This document shows positions 55,486 to 64,000 of a stretch of DNA of 64,000 nucleotides, piece after piece. Numbering within the stretch: the stretch's first letter is position 1; each line of letters starts with the position of its first letter. The stretch covers positions 48,031-112,030 of the forward strand of contig CAIZFE010000100.1 of the NCBI GenBank assembly GCA_903932145.1. Direction: 5' to 3'. The DNA is from an uncultured Rhodopila sp. GTDB lineage: Bacteria > Pseudomonadota > Alphaproteobacteria > Acetobacterales > Acetobacteraceae. The notes beneath the pieces are model-generated. The model was not told where the DNA came from and did not search any database. It was given only the letters and a program-made list of their open reading frames with translations. The position numbers were made by a program, and so were the translations under genes.

Positions 55486-56589
55486 CTAAACCACCTTGCC
55501 GGTATCGGGCTCCATCAGGTGCATCTGGTTCAGGTCGGCCGTGAGCGGCATCATCTCACCCGGCGCGGCATGCGTTGCCGGATCGACACGGGCACAGATC
55601 GGAGCGCCATCGACAAAGTAATGAACCATGGTTTCCATGCCCATTGGCTCCACGACATCGACCAGCATCTCCACCCGGCTCCAGCCCGGCTTGCCCTGTT
55701 CGTGGTATTCGAACAGATGCTCCGGACGCAGGCCCAGAACCATGTTCTTGCCTTTGAATTTTCCGTAGCGATCGACCCTGGCGGGCGGGATCGGGACGAT
55801 GATCGAATCGCTGACCCGAACGTCCAGGCCGCCGTTCGCGCCATCCTGCACGCGGCACGGCATGAAGTTCATGGCCGGCGAACCGATGAAGCCGGCGACA
55901 AAGCGGGTCGCGGGGTGATGATACAGATCGTTCGGTGTGCCGACCTGTTCGATCACGCCGTGGTTCATTACCACAACACGGTCGGCGAGGGTCATCGCCT
56001 CAATCTGATCGTGCGTCACATAGACAGTCGTGGTCCGCACTGTCTGGTGGACCTTCTTGATCTCGGTCCGCATCTGCACGCGCAGCTTGGCGTCCAAATT
56101 CGACAGCGGCTCATCGAACAGGAACACTTTCGGATTTCGCACGATCGCCCGACCCATCGCGACGCGCTGACGCTGACCACCGGACAATGCCCTGGGCTTG
56201 CGGTCCAGCAGCGGCACGATATCGAGGATGCGGGCGGCCTCATCGACCCGGCGCTTGATCTCGTCCTTGGGAAATTTCCGGAGTTTCAGACCGAACGCCA
56301 TGTTGTCGAACACGCTCATGTGTGGATACAGCGCGTAGTTCTGGAACACCATCGCGATGTCACGGTCGCGGGGCGGCACGTCGTTGACGACGTCGCCATC
56401 GATCCAGATTTCTCCGGATGTGATCTCCTCCAGCCCGGCGATCATGCGCAAGGTCGTCGATTTGCCGCAGCCGGACGGGCCGACCAACACCACGAATTCA
56501 TGGTCGGCGATGTCCAGGTCGATCCCTTTCACCGCTTGGACGCCGCCATCATATTCCTTGACGACTTTGCGGACGGACACTTCAGCCAT
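55486..56589 (-). CDS. Carbohydrate-type ABC transporter ATP-binding protein (UgpC/MalK-like)
   Basis: This CUT1-type ATPase of 367 residues has Walker A GPSGCGKST, Q-loop VFQNYALYPHMSV, signature LSGGQRQRVAMGRAI, Walker B VFLFDEPLSNLDAKLR and the H-loop VTHDQIEAM. A C-terminal OB/TOBE regulatory domain (about residues 240-367) includes LGLRPEHL. It energises the two permeases encoded immediately upstream. The cargo is probably a sugar, polyol or glycerol phosphate. It is the last gene of the ABC operon. Confidence 0.94.
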   Translation of the reverse strand: MAEVSVRKVVKEYDGGVQAVKGIDLDIADHEFVVLVGPSGCGKSTTLRMIAGLEEITSGEIWIDGDVVNDVPPRDRDIAMVFQNYALYPHMSVFDNMAFGLKLRKFPKDEIKRRVDEAARILDIVPLLDRKPRALSGGQRQRVAMGRAIVRNPKVFLFDEPLSNLDAKLRVQMRTEIKKVHQTVRTTTVYVTHDQIEAMTLADRVVVMNHGVIEQVGTPNDLYHHPATRFVAGFIGSPAMNFMPCRVQDGANGGLDVRVSDSIIVPIPPARVDRYGKFKGKNMVLGLRPEHLFEYHEQGKPGWSRVEMLVDVVEPMGMETMVHYFVDGAPICARVDPATHAAPGEMMPLTADLNQMHLMEPDTGKVV

Positions 56590-56618
56590 GATTATTCCGT
56601 TTCCTTGCCTAAGGTTAA

Positions 56619-56640
56619 TGGCCGGGTTCGATCCCGGCCA
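56619..56640. repeat. Short GGCCGGG hairpin
   Basis: TGGCCGGG and CCCGGCCA form an 8-bp stem around TTCGAT between the ATPase and permease genes. It resembles the core of the dispersed palindromic repeats, and could modulate expression of the downstream ATPase. Confidence 0.55.
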
Positions 56641-56652
56641 CCCATCGTTTGT

Positions 56653-57549
56653 TTAGCCCTTGGTCGCGCCCGCCGTGAGGCCCGCGACGTAATAGTCCAT
56701 CAGGAACGCATAGATCACGATCGGGGGCAGGGACGCCAGTAGGCACGCCGCCATGATCTTGCCCCACTGGAACACGTCGCCGCGAATCAGGTCGGAGATG
56801 ATCCCGACCGTCAGCACCATCTGGTTCGATGTATAAAGATACGCCAGCGGATACAGGAACGCCCCCCACGACACGGTAAACGCGAAGATCGTCGCCGCGA
56901 TGATGCCCGGCATCGCCACAGGGATAAAAATCTTCCACAGCATCTGCAGGTAGCCGGCACCGTCGATCAGCGCGGCCTCATCCAGTTCCTTCGGTATCGA
57001 ACTGAAATAGCCGATCATGATCCAGGTGCAGAACGGGACCGCCAGAGTCGGATACAGCAGCACCAGACACCAGAAGTTGTTGATCAGGCCGAGGCTACCG
57101 ATGATCTGGAACAGCGGGATGAACAGCAACGACGGGGGAACAAGGTAGGTCAGGAACACACCGGTCGAAAGCAATTGGCTGCCCCAAAACCCCATGCGCG
57201 ACAGGCTGAACGCCGCGAGAACCGAGATCACCATCGACACTGAAACCGTCAGAATGGTGACGATGACGGAGTTCATGTAGTAGCGCTGGAAATTCGGGTA
57301 GGTGATCAGGTACCAGAAATTCTCCAGCGTCGGATGTTTCACCAGCCACGGACTGCCGGTCTGGGCGGAGATTTCCGCCGACGATTTCAGGCTGGTCATC
57401 AAGGTGTAGAACGGCGGCACCAGGAACATGAAGACGAACACGGCCAGGGCGGCATAGCTGCCATACAGTGCCCATTGCCGTTGCCGATGCAGGCTGTTTT
57501 TCCGATGCGCAGCGACGGCGATACGGCGTTCGGCAACTGTCGCGCTCAT
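56653..57549 (-). CDS. Carbohydrate ABC transporter permease (MalG-like)
   Basis: This inner-membrane subunit of 298 residues has six transmembrane helices and the EAA motif that contacts the ATPase: YFSSIPKELDEAALIDGAGYLQMLWKIFIPVAMPGI in pattern (ELDEAALIDGAG core). The N-terminus is a basic cytoplasmic stretch before TM1 (LYGSYAALAVFVFMFLVPP). Its start overlaps the preceding permease stop by 4 nt, so the two are coupled. It belongs to the CUT1 family. Confidence 0.94.
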   Translation of the reverse strand: MSATVAERRIAVAAHRKNSLHRQRQWALYGSYAALAVFVFMFLVPPFYTLMTSLKSSAEISAQTGSPWLVKHPTLENFWYLITYPNFQRYYMNSVIVTILTVSVSMVISVLAAFSLSRMGFWGSQLLSTGVFLTYLVPPSLLFIPLFQIIGSLGLINNFWCLVLLYPTLAVPFCTWIMIGYFSSIPKELDEAALIDGAGYLQMLWKIFIPVAMPGIIAATIFAFTVSWGAFLYPLAYLYTSNQMVLTVGIISDLIRGDVFQWGKIMAACLLASLPPIVIYAFLMDYYVAGLTAGATKG

Positions 57550-58493
57550 GCCGCGATCTCCTTGGTGCGCTGTGTTACGCCGCGCAGCACGAAGAACGCC
57601 GCGAACGCCAGGATCGGGAACATGAACAGGCTATCGGCGGCGCCCAACGGGATGTCTCCAGATTGGATTCCGACCTGGAAGGCGTAGGTCGCGAACACAT
57701 GCGTCATGTCCTGCGGTCCGCCGGCGGTCAGGATGCGGACGATGTCGAAGTCCGCAAATGTGGTGATCAGACTGAACAGCACGGTGATGGCGATAATGTT
57801 GCGCATCATCGGCAGCGTGACGAAGATCAGCTTCTGAATGCCATGCGCGCCGTCGATTGCCGCCGCCTCATACAGTTGTTCCGGAACCGACTTCAGGGCC
57901 GCCAGATACATTATCATAAAGAAGGGCGTGCCGAACCACACGTTCACCGCGATGGTGCAAAAACGGGCGATCCAGCCGACTCCCAGCCAGGGGACATTGG
58001 CAAAACCAAACTGATTGAGCACCCAGTTGAACGCCGAGTAGGACGGGTCGAACATCCACCACCAGGTCAGGGTCGAAAGCGCCAGGGGGATCACCCACGG
58101 CACCAGCAGCAGACCGCGCCAGATCTTCTGATTCTTGCCCGGGATGTTGTGCATCAGGTGGGCGAGGGTGAAACCAAGCAGGGCCTTCAGGACAACGGAG
58201 GTAATGGCGAACAGGCAGCTTTGGAAGATAACAAGCTGGAACGTATGGCGCTTGAGCAGGAACTCGAAGTTCCCCAGGCCGACGAACGCGGTCATCTTCT
58301 TGTTCAGCATACTGAGGTAGATCGCGTAGAATGCCGGATAGATCACGAAACACGCGATCAGCAGGATCAGCGGCAGGCATAGCAGGAAGCCGGTTGTGGA
58401 TCGCCGTTGGGCGAACTTTTGCATCGTGGTTTTGCGCCCCGCTTTGCTGCGGGGTGCCGTCACCCCGATTGGGACGCTCGTGCCGTCTACCAT
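57546..58493 (-). CDS. Sugar ABC transporter permease (MalF-like)
   Basis: This 315-residue permease has TM1 FLLCLPLILLIACFVIYPAFYAIYLSML and an EAA motif PEQLYEAAAIDGAHGIQKLIFVTLP near residue 235. It pairs with the MalG-like subunit (4-nt overlap). ATG 58493 has GGGAGG about 11 nt upstream; an internal ATG at 58424 would remove a basic cytoplasmic N-terminal tail. The binding-protein gene lies upstream beyond a 375-nt gap. Confidence 0.93.
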   Translation of the reverse strand: MVDGTSVPIGVTAPRSKAGRKTTMQKFAQRRSTTGFLLCLPLILLIACFVIYPAFYAIYLSMLNKKMTAFVGLGNFEFLLKRHTFQLVIFQSCLFAITSVVLKALLGFTLAHLMHNIPGKNQKIWRGLLLVPWVIPLALSTLTWWWMFDPSYSAFNWVLNQFGFANVPWLGVGWIARFCTIAVNVWFGTPFFMIMYLAALKSVPEQLYEAAAIDGAHGIQKLIFVTLPMMRNIIAITVLFSLITTFADFDIVRILTAGGPQDMTHVFATYAFQVGIQSGDIPLGAADSLFMFPILAFAAFFVLRGVTQRTKEIAA

Positions 58494-58868
58494 TCTATTT
58501 TTACCTCCCGGAGCCCATCCTGATCGGTCAATCCGGCTGTTACCGGATGGTGGCGATCAGATCGTCGGGCGTGATCACGCTGCACTCACGCGGACATGGT
58601 CCGCAGTTTCGATTCACATTCGGTGTGGCGCTAAAGCGCGTCCATGAATCAGTCTCCCTGCCGCGGGTCTTGTGCCCGCGATATTATTCTTAGCCAGTCT
58701 GTTGCCCAGCTTACCAGCACCGTCAGTTCATCGTCCGGCCCGCTACGGTCACGCTAACCTGTGCCGTCACGCCGCGCAACGCCGCTGAGGCGTCGGCTGC
58801 ATTTTTATGTTGCACGATATCATCCGTTGGACGGGACCGGCGCTTTGCCAGCACCGGTCATGGTCGGA
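58494..58868. other. Long gap inside the sugar ABC operon
   Basis: This 375-nt stretch separates the binding-protein gene from its permeases. It contains an imperfect hairpin just after the binding-protein stop (ACCGGCGCTTTGCCAGCACCGGT at 58838-58860 reads as ACCGG-CGC facing CACCGGT). I also see GC-rich words near 58665-58680 (CCGCGGG...CCCGCG). I see no gene. The likely role is attenuation or mRNA stabilisation that keeps the binding protein in excess. Confidence 0.45.
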
Positions 58869-60215
58869 TTAGCGGGTAAAACCCTCCAGCTCGTCCTGTG
58901 CCCAATCCTGGACCTGCTTGATTGACTGCCCGCTTTGGAGTTTGGCGAGCATGGTCGGCAAGGTGCCGCGGTTATAGGCCTGCACCGCGATCTCCGGCGG
59001 GGCGGGGGCGACCGCGATACAGCTTTCCTGATGGTGTGATTTGCGAATCGGGTAGTGGTAAACTGTGCCTTTCGGTGGCTCTACCTCATCCCAGACCTTG
59101 AAATCGGTCATGCTGGCGAACGGTGGGACGTCGTAGCCCAGCGTCACGTTGCAACGGGCTTCGACCTTGTCGCGCTGCGACAGGAACTCGATCAGTTCCT
59201 TTGCGGCGGCCTTGTTGGGGCTGAAATCCCAGATGCCCCAGGCGAAGGCCCCGAGCGGCAGGAAGCGGCCTTTAGGCCCTTTGGGAGCAGGGAAGGTCCA
59301 GCAATCGGCTGCCACTTTCGGGGCGTCGCGACGCGCCACCGCCCAGGCCGATGGAGGATTCCAGATCAACGCGCTCTTGCCCGAGATCAGCGCTCGGTTG
59401 TTCGAGGCGTCGTCGTAGCTGACCGCGTCCTCCGGCAGGAATTTTACCAGCTGCTGCGCGTATTCGAGTACCTGGCGGACGTTGTCGGAGTGGACCGTTA
59501 CGTCGCCCTTGGCGTTGATGACCTCCGCTCCGAACGCCGCGAACATGGCGCCGGCGGTATCGACGGAGTCGGGGGTGGTCCCAAGCCCGATGCCGATGGT
59601 CATGTTGGCTTTCTTACAGGCCTCGGCCGCCTTCAACATGGCGTCGTAGGTCCATTTGTCGGCTTCCGGCGTGGCATCGACGGAAGGGGGATACATCTTA
59701 ACGATGTCCAGCCCGGCGACATCTTTCAGGACCGAGATGCGGCCGCACGGCCCCTTGTTCTGATTGCCGGCACTGCACGGAACGGCCATCCAGTGGCCCT
59801 TGATATTATGCAAATAGTGATTGGCCGCGGTGACGCCGCCGAATTTGTCGGTCAACCGCTTCATGACGTCATCGACCGGCTCTAGCTGATCCGAGTGGTT
59901 CAGCACTTCCCATAGTGGAAATTGCTGAATGTCATGGCCGGTCTTTGCTTGCGCCTCGGCAGCGATCGTCAGGATGTTCTTGGATCCGTTTGAGGTGATG
60001 AAGTCCGGCTGCACATCGACCTGATGCGCCGCGCCGAATGCTGCGCATTGCTGTTTCATGATCTCGTTGCCTTCGGGAACCCAGTGATCCCAGAAACCGA
60101 CGGTCAATTTCCCGGCCGCGCGGCCGGTCCGGATGTGCACGAGTGGTAATGCCGCTGACGCGGCGCCGAGTGTCAGGGCGCGGCGGCGGGACACTTTCTT
60201 TGTTTGAGTAGTCAC
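58869..60215 (-). CDS. Carbohydrate-type ABC transporter substrate-binding protein
   Basis: This SBP_bac_1 receptor of about 448 residues has a twin-arginine signal (SRRRALTLGAASAALPL). A Trp-rich mature start (GKLTVGFWDHWVPEGNEIMKQQ) and later FLPLGAFAWGIWDFSPNKAAAKELIEFLSQ are typical of family-1 sugar receptors. The start is taken as GTG 60215 because AGGAGG lies 4 nt upstream; a GTG at 60239 would place that site inside the gene. It begins the operon of two permeases and an ATPase. The ligand is unknown. Confidence 0.92.
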   Translation of the reverse strand: MTTQTKKVSRRRALTLGAASAALPLVHIRTGRAAGKLTVGFWDHWVPEGNEIMKQQCAAFGAAHQVDVQPDFITSNGSKNILTIAAEAQAKTGHDIQQFPLWEVLNHSDQLEPVDDVMKRLTDKFGGVTAANHYLHNIKGHWMAVPCSAGNQNKGPCGRISVLKDVAGLDIVKMYPPSVDATPEADKWTYDAMLKAAEACKKANMTIGIGLGTTPDSVDTAGAMFAAFGAEVINAKGDVTVHSDNVRQVLEYAQQLVKFLPEDAVSYDDASNNRALISGKSALIWNPPSAWAVARRDAPKVAADCWTFPAPKGPKGRFLPLGAFAWGIWDFSPNKAAAKELIEFLSQRDKVEARCNVTLGYDVPPFASMTDFKVWDEVEPPKGTVYHYPIRKSHHQESCIAVAPAPPEIAVQAYNRGTLPTMLAKLQSGQSIKQVQDWAQDELEGFTR

Positions 60216-60343
60216 ATAACCTCCTGTTTTAGCCGGCACCGGTTTCCGGGCTATTCTTCACGGACGCTTACTGTATCCGTGTTGCAGGTAGGCTAATGCA
60301 GTGTTTCCCCCGGTGGCAATGTTTTGTGATCGTTCTTCGGTAT

Positions 60344-60523
60344 TTAAATCAGCACGAAGATCAGGAAGCCGAGAACGCCCGCGATATAGATGGACGCGGC
60401 GGCTATCCGCACGCGCTGCGCCTGGCGGCGGAATAGTGGCGCCCCCAGGAATGCCACCATCGTCGCTCCGCCGAAAAGGCGGGCGGCCTGCAATTGCGTA
60501 TCGGTTACCTGATCGAGAAGCAT
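60344..60523 (-). CDS. Small two-helix membrane protein (59 aa)
   Basis: This short ORF encodes MLLDQVTDTQLQAARLF, then GGATMVAFLGAPLF, a basic loop RRQAQRVR and a second helix AAASIYIAGVLGFLIFVLI. It starts at ATG 60523 with AGGAG 4 nt upstream; that Shine-Dalgarno contains the stop of the Zn-ribbon OB-fold gene, only 1 nt before. Ideal ribosome site, tight spacing and two clean hydrophobic segments argue it is real. Its function is unknown. It may be a membrane partner of the thiolase/OB-fold pair. Confidence 0.72.
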   Translation of the reverse strand: MLLDQVTDTQLQAARLFGGATMVAFLGAPLFRRQAQRVRIAAASIYIAGVLGFLIFVLI

Positions 60524-60524
60524 G

Positions 60525-61046
60525 CTACTCCTGCGGATAGCGCCAGGGCTTATCCGGCTGTTTCGCCGTCGTGTCGAGCGTCCATTGCGGCAGCGATATG
60601 CCGTCCACCACGTCGCTGAACACCATGCGAACCCGGCTGCCGATCCCTAGGCCGCGCACCATCTCTTCTGGTGCGAGGGTGCCGTCCGGTGTTGTCAGGT
60701 TACCAACCACTCGCAGCGATTCGTGTTCCGAGGGCTGGGCCTTTTGTGTATCCAGGTCCACCAGCAGCACCATGTAGGGTGTGTGGCTTTTAAATGCGGG
60801 CTGGATGGCGTGATGCACCTCGGCATAGGAATGCACCTCGCCCTTGCCCTCGACCTTGGTCCATGTCGCCTTGGGGCTGGCGCACCATGGACAGCCGGTG
60901 GTGGGTGGATATCGTAGCAGGCTGCAGTCGTCGCATTTTTGCAGATGGAAGTCGTGCCGCGAACAATACTTGAAATAATCCAGGTTTTCATGGTCCAGAT
61001 CGTCGATCGACAACGACATTCCCAGATAATTGCCCTGTAAGGTCAT
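60525..61046 (-). CDS. Zn-ribbon OB-fold acyl-CoA-associated protein (DUF35 type)
   Basis: This 173-residue protein has a rubredoxin-like zinc ribbon (C38, C41, C52, C55 in HLQKCDDC and TTGCPWC) followed by an OB fold (GKGEVHSYAEVHHAIQPAF; GIGSRVRMVF). DUF35 proteins form complexes with thiolase-like enzymes or act as acyl-CoA hydratase partners in sterol and fatty-acid breakdown. It lies 13 nt after a thiolase gene, the usual pairing, so the two probably form one complex. A 59-aa membrane protein follows directly. Confidence 0.9.
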   Translation of the reverse strand: MTLQGNYLGMSLSIDDLDHENLDYFKYCSRHDFHLQKCDDCSLLRYPPTTGCPWCASPKATWTKVEGKGEVHSYAEVHHAIQPAFKSHTPYMVLLVDLDTQKAQPSEHESLRVVGNLTTPDGTLAPEEMVRGLGIGSRVRMVFSDVVDGISLPQWTLDTTAKQPDKPWRYPQE

Positions 61047-61059
61047 GATCGTTTTCCCT

Positions 61060-62316
61060 TCAACCGCGCCGCATGACCATACCGGAGGTCGTCATCGGAT
61101 TCGCCCACCCCAGATTGGCCGTGAGTTCGATGTCTTTCACCTGACGGCAGCCGCCCTCCCGATAGTCATAGGTGTGTTGCCGCTTGCCGTCGGCACCGAT
61201 CGGACAGGAATCATCGATGTCGTGACGTAATTGGCGGACGTTTTCGATCACCATGTTCATGCCGTGGGTGTAGCCCTCGCAAAGATGACCGCCAGAGGTG
61301 TTGTTCGGCCGCTTGCCGCCCAATCTTGTAATGCCTGACGAAACATAGTCGCCGCCCTCGCCCTTCTTGCAAAAGCCGTAGTCTTCGAGTTGCAACATGG
61401 AGGTGAAGGTGAAGGCATCATAGGCACCGGTTGCATCGATGTCCTCAGGTCCCACACCGGAGTTGGGCCATAGGATATCCTTGGCGTAATAGCCGCCCAC
61501 CCGCGAAATCGGGCCGGTTTGATAATGCATGTCCATGCGCGGTTTGCTGCATCGCCCGACGATGCCCCGGATCAAAGCCGGCGTGTGGCGCATATCCTTG
61601 GCTCGGTCTGCTCGTGTAATGATGATCGCGGTGGCGTTGTCGGTCTCGACGCAGCAGTCCAGAAGATGCAGCGGTTTGCAGATGATGCGGCTACTCAGCA
61701 CGTCATCGACCGTGTATCTCTTTTTGTAGTACGCCTTGGGATTGTTCGACGCGTGTTCGGAGTGAACGACCTTCACCATCGCGACTTGTTCCGGTGTCGT
61801 GCCGTAATCGTACATGTGCCGCATAAACGTCGGTGCGAACATTTGCCCCGCGCTCTGCCAGCCATAGGCCCGGTTGTGCAGCATGTCGCCGCCGACCGGT
61901 GTGGCCGACCGCGCACCCGTGCCCCCGATGCGAACCTGCGAGAAACCGTTCATCGCCCGGAACAACGCCACACAATTACAGAGGCCGGCCTCCATAACAC
62001 CAATCGCGATGCCGATCAGCGCCTCGGTCGATGACCCGCCGCCCACACAGTCCATGTAGAAGTTCAACCGAGCACCGATGTCGCCGGCCATGAAGGTGGC
62101 GGAGGTGCTGTCGTTGTTCGAATATGACAGCATGCCGTCGATGTCGGAGGTCTTGATCCCTGCGTCCGCAGCCGCGTTGCGCAGCGCCCAGGTGCCCAGG
62201 GCGCGTGTGGTCTTGTCCGATCCGCGCGTGTAGGTGGTCTCGCCAATGCCGACGATGGCATATTTGTCCCGCAGGTATTTCGGTGTGCTGACATCTGTGT
62301 CCGCTGGTAGCGGCAT
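61060..62316 (-). CDS. Thiolase domain-containing protein (SCP-x/acetyl-CoA acetyltransferase-like)
   Basis: This 418-residue thiolase-fold protein has a nucleophile candidate C90 in FYMDCVGGGSSTEAL and a catalytic-His segment SGGHLCEGYTHGMN. KYAIVGIGETTYTRGSDK lies near the N-terminus. Sequences of this kind belong to the unclassified SCP-x-like thiolases that work with a DUF35 OB-fold partner, which is encoded next door. Retro-aldol or thiolytic cleavage of a branched or side-chain acyl-CoA is likely; the substrate is unknown. It diverges from sthA across 132 nt. Confidence 0.9.
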   Translation of the reverse strand: MPLPADTDVSTPKYLRDKYAIVGIGETTYTRGSDKTTRALGTWALRNAAADAGIKTSDIDGMLSYSNNDSTSATFMAGDIGARLNFYMDCVGGGSSTEALIGIAIGVMEAGLCNCVALFRAMNGFSQVRIGGTGARSATPVGGDMLHNRAYGWQSAGQMFAPTFMRHMYDYGTTPEQVAMVKVVHSEHASNNPKAYYKKRYTVDDVLSSRIICKPLHLLDCCVETDNATAIIITRADRAKDMRHTPALIRGIVGRCSKPRMDMHYQTGPISRVGGYYAKDILWPNSGVGPEDIDATGAYDAFTFTSMLQLEDYGFCKKGEGGDYVSSGITRLGGKRPNNTSGGHLCEGYTHGMNMVIENVRQLRHDIDDSCPIGADGKRQHTYDYREGGCRQVKDIELTANLGWANPMTTSGMVMRRG

Positions 62317-62448
62317 GGCACGTCCCCTGTTGCTTGGTTGAGGAAATGCTGGGCCAGGACCGGATGGGCGTCAATACGGTCAAATTTCTCTCCCCATCGC
62401 CTAGGAAAGGTGATTAACTTAGCCGCAGCAGGCGGGTGCCATTCAATA

Positions 62449-63840
62449 ATGACACGATATGATTTTATCGTCATCGGCAGCGGCCCCGCGGGGCGTCGGG
62501 CGGCCATCCAGGCAGCGAAACTGGGACGATCCGTCCTGGTGGTCGAAAAAGGCCGCAGGGTCGGCGGCGTTTCCGTCCATACCGGCACTATTCCCTCTAA
62601 AACATTGCGTGAGACGGTCCTGAATCTGACGGGTTGGCGGGAGCGCGGCTTCTACGGCAGTGCCTATCGCGTCAAGAAAGACATCCAGGCCAAAGACCTG
62701 ATGGCTCGGTTGCACATGACGCTGGATCATGAGGTCGATGTGCTGGAGCATCAGTTTGCCCGCAACAAGGTCCAGACCATGTTGGGGTCGGGCCGCTTTC
62801 GTGATCCGCACACGGTCGAGATCACGATGGCCGACGGTGATGTAAGGATCGTCGAGGGTGAGCGGATCATGATCGCTGTAGGGACACGGCCATATCGGCC
62901 GGCGGATGTGCCGTTCAATGGCAAAAATGTGCTGGATAGCGATGAGATCGTGGATATTCCCCAGCTTCCGCGCAGCCTGACGGTGGTGGGCGGCGGAGTG
63001 ATCGGGGTTGAATACGCAACGATATTCAGCGCGTTGGACGTCAGTGTTGCACTGGTGGAATCACGCAGCAGCCTTCTGGATTTCATCGATCACGAATTGA
63101 TCGAGGATTTCACACATCAATTGCGTGATCGCGGCATGGCGATCCGGTTTGGCTCCAAGGTAGCACGAATTGAGTTTGAAAACGACTGGCCCGTTACGGT
63201 GTTGGACAATGGCCGTCGTGTTCGGTCTGAAATGCTGCTCTATGCAGCCGGGCGCGTGGGCGCGACCGACAGTTTGAACCTGGAGTCCTGCGGTTTGACG
63301 ACGGATGACCGGGGACGCCTGAAGGTCGATCCGGTGACGTTTCAAACGGAGGTGTCGCATATTTACTCTGCCGGTGATGCGATTGGTTTTCCCAGCCTGG
63401 CATCGACGTCGATGGAACAAGGCCGGATCGCGGCCTGCCACGCCTTCAACCTCGCGATGCCGCCTGCGCCGGATTACTTCCCGTACGGGATTTACTCGGT
63501 CCCGGAGATTTCGACCGTTGGCATGAGCGAGGAAGAAGTCCGCCGTCGCGGTATCCCATATGAATGTGGAATTGCCCGGTTTCGGGAGACGTCCAGGGGC
63601 CACATCATGGGTCTGAACAACGGTATGATGAAGATGATCTTCTCGCTGAAGACGCGGCGGTTGTTGGGCGTTCATATCGTCGGTGAGGGCGCCACGGAGT
63701 TGATCCATATCGGCCAGGCCGTCTTGAACCTGCACGGTACGTTGGATTATTTCATCGAGAATACGTTCAACTACCCAACGTTGGCCGAGGCCTACAAAAT
63801 CGCCGCGCTGGATGCCTGGAACCGTATGTCGGTGGTGTAG
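62449..63840 (+). CDS. sthA: Soluble (Si-specific) NAD(P)+ transhydrogenase
   Basis: SthA is an FAD flavoprotein that balances NADPH and NAD+ pools. The 463-residue protein starts MTRYDFIVIGSGPAGRRAA (FAD site). It carries GGVSVHTGTIPSKTLRE, where the redox cysteines of other pyridine-nucleotide disulfide reductases are absent, as expected for SthA. It also has the NAD(P) motif VVGGGVIGVEYA, SAGDAIGFPSLASTSMEQGR and the dimer domain. ATG 62449 begins the FAD motif; an upstream open stretch of 37 codons is not similar. It may complement the NADP-malic enzyme elsewhere in the window. Confidence 0.94.
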   Translation: MTRYDFIVIGSGPAGRRAAIQAAKLGRSVLVVEKGRRVGGVSVHTGTIPSKTLRETVLNLTGWRERGFYGSAYRVKKDIQAKDLMARLHMTLDHEVDVLEHQFARNKVQTMLGSGRFRDPHTVEITMADGDVRIVEGERIMIAVGTRPYRPADVPFNGKNVLDSDEIVDIPQLPRSLTVVGGGVIGVEYATIFSALDVSVALVESRSSLLDFIDHELIEDFTHQLRDRGMAIRFGSKVARIEFENDWPVTVLDNGRRVRSEMLLYAAGRVGATDSLNLESCGLTTDDRGRLKVDPVTFQTEVSHIYSAGDAIGFPSLASTSMEQGRIAACHAFNLAMPPAPDYFPYGIYSVPEISTVGMSEEEVRRRGIPYECGIARFRETSRGHIMGLNNGMMKMIFSLKTRRLLGVHIVGEGATELIHIGQAVLNLHGTLDYFIENTFNYPTLAEAYKIAALDAWNRMSVV

Positions 63841-64000
63841 TTCCAGCTTGCTTTTTAGTCCGAGTTTCCTTCTTCATTTTACTAAAAAGCGGCGGAATTC
63901 CGCGAGAAATGAGCTAAATCAGGCCAAAATCGTGGCCATGTATATAACCTTCTTGTGAGTTGCGCGCTGGGCAAAAAGGAACATCCAATCGGCCATGCGG

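Noticed and set aside
63841..64000. The final 160 nt after sthA
   Set aside because: A short GCGGAATTCCGC palindrome is present, but no gene or clear terminator can be supported before the window ends.

Overview
The window is GC-rich DNA with alphaproteobacterial gene order and protein types: hemD/mitofilin/HemY, mutS-glnD, murJ-trpS, bactofilin, a malic enzyme fused to a phosphotransacetylase-like domain, many LLM flavin monooxygenases and CaiB-type CoA-transferases. This suggests Rhodospirillales, most likely Acetobacteraceae (Rhodopila/Acidisphaera/Roseomonas-like). That is an inference from protein character; no rRNA or tRNA gene was seen. Positions 1-21 kb are mostly housekeeping: a cut-off LpoA/periplasmic-binding-like gene, trpS, murJ, gpsA-rlmJ-tsaD, hemD-mitofilin-hemY, an M23 peptidase, glnD, mutS, mnmG, maeB, bactofilin.

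Positions 21-30 kb hold membrane, redox and acyl-CoA genes (EI24, gamma-glutamyltransferase, SEL1, rhodanese, acyl-CoA dehydrogenase, sirtuin, LLM oxidoreductase) and two unusual fusions: DUF817-DUF2809, and a CinA/PncC-like domain joined to an NMNAT-like domain.

Positions 30-43 kb are the most accessory-like part. Two direct copies of a ~385-bp element (31360-31747 and 42277-42660) bracket about 11 kb. Each copy carries a long hairpin whose arms show compensatory base changes between copies. Copy 1 cuts a vapC toxin after about 30 codons. Copy 2 lies just upstream of an Xre/RES toxin-antitoxin pair whose toxin has a frameshift. Between the copies lie an NtaA-type monooxygenase, an HMG-CoA-lyase-like/CaiB pair, parAB, a second CaiB/enoyl-CoA hydratase pair and a membrane protein. 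parAB is separated from mnmG, and parA appears to lack a normal start codon.

Positions 43-64 kb are transport and catabolism: an RND efflux pair, a branched-chain amino-acid-type ABC system with fused LivH-LivM, a PEP-CTERM protein, an oligopeptide-type binding protein, a COG0523 GTPase, a sugar-type ABC operon, a thiolase/OB-fold/59-aa membrane protein set, and soluble transhydrogenase.

Short palindromic repeats (GGCCGGGC-type and GCGGGCC-type) recur between genes across the window, and one sits in frame inside the COG0523 GTPase.
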